Origin: Camillea tinctor
Taxonomy: Eukaryota; Ascomycota; Sordariomycetes; Xylariales; Xylariaceae
Length of the DNA: 64,000 bases
Direction: 5' to 3'
Assembly: GCA_022578605.1 (NCBI GenBank)
Contig: MU394059.1
Location: 248,001 to 312,000 of the forward strand
In this document: positions 62,601 to 64,000 of the stretch, piece after piece
How positions within the stretch are numbered: position 1 is the stretch's first letter
How the letters are laid out: each line of letters starts with the position of its first letter
Made by a program: the position numbers and the translations under genes
The notes under the pieces: model-generated
Databases searched by the model: none
The model's input: only the letters and a program-made list of their open reading frames with translations
Told to the model about the DNA's origin: nothing

Positions 62601-64000
62601 ACCAGTCTTGATAAGTTATTGTCGTACTAATTTTGATGTTTATAACCCCATCCAATTGAAAACATTCATAAGTTAGATGACATACTTATGTGAAATTTTA
62701 AGTTGCGTCTTGAAGTTCCTCGTTTCAGTGCGTAGTGAATCGCCATGATTTTAGCGGTAGTTATAGAGTAATTTAGTTCCTTTCTACACTCCTTTATATC
62801 ACTCCAGATGATATTCCCCATACTACAGTCTGTCTTCTTTATTCATAAGGTTTCGATTGGGTTTATCTTCATATATATATATCCTTTTAAGACAAGGAGA
62901 GATGGGTCGCTAAGGGATTCATATTGAAACCCATCATTGCATTGATGTGAAATATCTTGTTAGTAACTATACTAAGTCTCTGGCTTATTACTACGTCATA
63001 GCTACTTATATAAGAAAGAAAGGTTCTTCGACATAATTCTGGAGTGGAATATAAGAGTGTTGGTGAAGTATACACACAATATAGTTGCCTATGACGCAAA
63101 AATCGAAAATATTCTTCTATTGTTTGAGAAGAGCCTTTCATATAAGCTGTGTCTCATTAGAATTGCCAATCTATAGCCTTGTGCTTTAACGAAACTGGCC
63201 TCTTACTAGCTCCCTAGGGTATTCCTTAAGATCTACTTCAAGCCTGTTACAATGGGCGTTGAGAAACCTAGTATACCAAGTGAGCAAAAGCTTCACACGA
63301 TGACCAAGCGGACATTGTGGCCTAATTCTGTATTATATAATTACCCCCTTCACTGATGCGTACTAGAAACGCTTTCATCAATTATGGTTTATGCTCCCAT
63401 ATTAAACCCATTTCATCAGGCTCCAATATACGATATAATGGAAGGAACTTGGTACCCCCTTTTCATATATCTAGGTACGGTCTCTTGACAAACTCAGTAA
63501 TTTCCACAATGGTTACCTATCTATGAATAATATAGTGTTTCTACAGTAAATGAAAATAGTCTTCTATGGTATATAAAATCGAATAATAAAATGATATGTA
63601 GAATACTGGACTAAATATGGGCGGGACGCCCTTCCCTTAGTTGTACAAAGCTGTGAGGGACTGAAGTCAACCTTCAGTCTACAGCACCTAACCTTCATAC
63701 TGTTTAGTTGCATGGCAAGCAAGCATATATTGATCTCTGTCTCCTGCCGCTTATCTTTTAAGCAAATAACTCGACACAACTTGCAAAAAATCGCAATATA
63801 TATATACGTACACCAAGCCACGGTTCCTAGTTCCCCTGGTCCCAACAGCAATACCCTAACTTAACATGCAATCGATTTCTTATATGAAGGCTACAACCAA
63901 TTGAAGTATAACTTATCATTAGATTTATTTTTTCTATTTGAGACATTTATTTTCTTGAATCTAATGTAACTATGGTCACTAGGGACCTGACAAGAACTTG
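59663..64000. other. Gene-poor right end
   Basis: About 4.3 kb of AT-rich sequence with no gene, RNA gene or transposon that I recognise. It contains a T run at 60860-60878, A/T runs at 61750-61905, and one TACCTAGGTA palindrome. A short CCCTAACCCCTAACCCC stretch near 62439-62455 is only telomere-like and is too short to call. Confidence 0.5.
62587..62596. repeat. TACCTAGGTA palindrome
   Basis: Third exact copy of the 10-base palindrome, in gene-free DNA. Confidence 0.9.

Overview
This window is nuclear DNA from a filamentous ascomycete. Its protein genes are broken by short GT-AG introns of roughly 50-220 bases with CTAAC-like branch sites. Its proteins match fungal families, including reductive iron uptake, yapsin-like A1 proteases, Suz12/VEFS and Vfa1. 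The protein style and one nested intron suggest Sordariomycetes, perhaps Xylariales, but that is inference. There are no bacterial-type operons, and I found no rRNA, tRNA, CRISPR array or intact transposon.

Layout. 1-9.5 kb: gene-poor, AT-rich DNA with one orphan protein kinase gene (1570-2914) and a doubtful small ORF (7675-7908). 9.5-16 kb: p23/Sba1 Hsp90 co-chaperone, ESCRT-III subunit Vps24, and a BTB/POZ-like protein. 16.8-23.4 kb: the reductive iron-uptake pair, iron permease FTR1 and ferroxidase FET3. They are divergent over a 2.8 kb shared intergenic region that holds four exact ATCWGATAA motifs. 24.8-32.6 kb: mitochondrial ATP synthase beta (ATP2), a triose-phosphate/nucleotide-sugar type transporter, and splicing factor SF3b145/Cus1. 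32.9-35.7 kb: an alpha-glucoside-type sugar permease. 38.3-46.1 kb: a Suz12 homologue with a C-terminal PHD finger, divergent from an F-box/LRR-like gene. 47.9-55.1 kb: an unknown tail-anchored protein, a cytochrome P450 and a degenerate aspartic protease. 56.8-59.7 kb: histone chaperone RTT106 divergent from VFA1. 59.7-64 kb: no gene recognised.

Most genes are housekeeping loci without functional clustering. The exception is FTR1-FET3, whose products form the plasma-membrane ferroxidase/permease complex. The most unusual observations are: (1) a probable spliceosomal twin intron (stwintron) in FET3, where one intron sits inside the 3' splice site of another and only two-step splicing keeps the frame; (2) an A1-family protease whose second catalytic aspartate is replaced by valine and which carries traces of a compensated frameshift; (3) a Suz12/VEFS protein ending in a canonical C4HC3 PHD finger that is completed only by splicing a small last exon; (4) the clustered SreA-type iron-regulatory motifs; (5) recurrent TACCTAGGTA palindromes in intergenic DNA. 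Exon coordinates were derived by hand from splice consensus and frame continuity.
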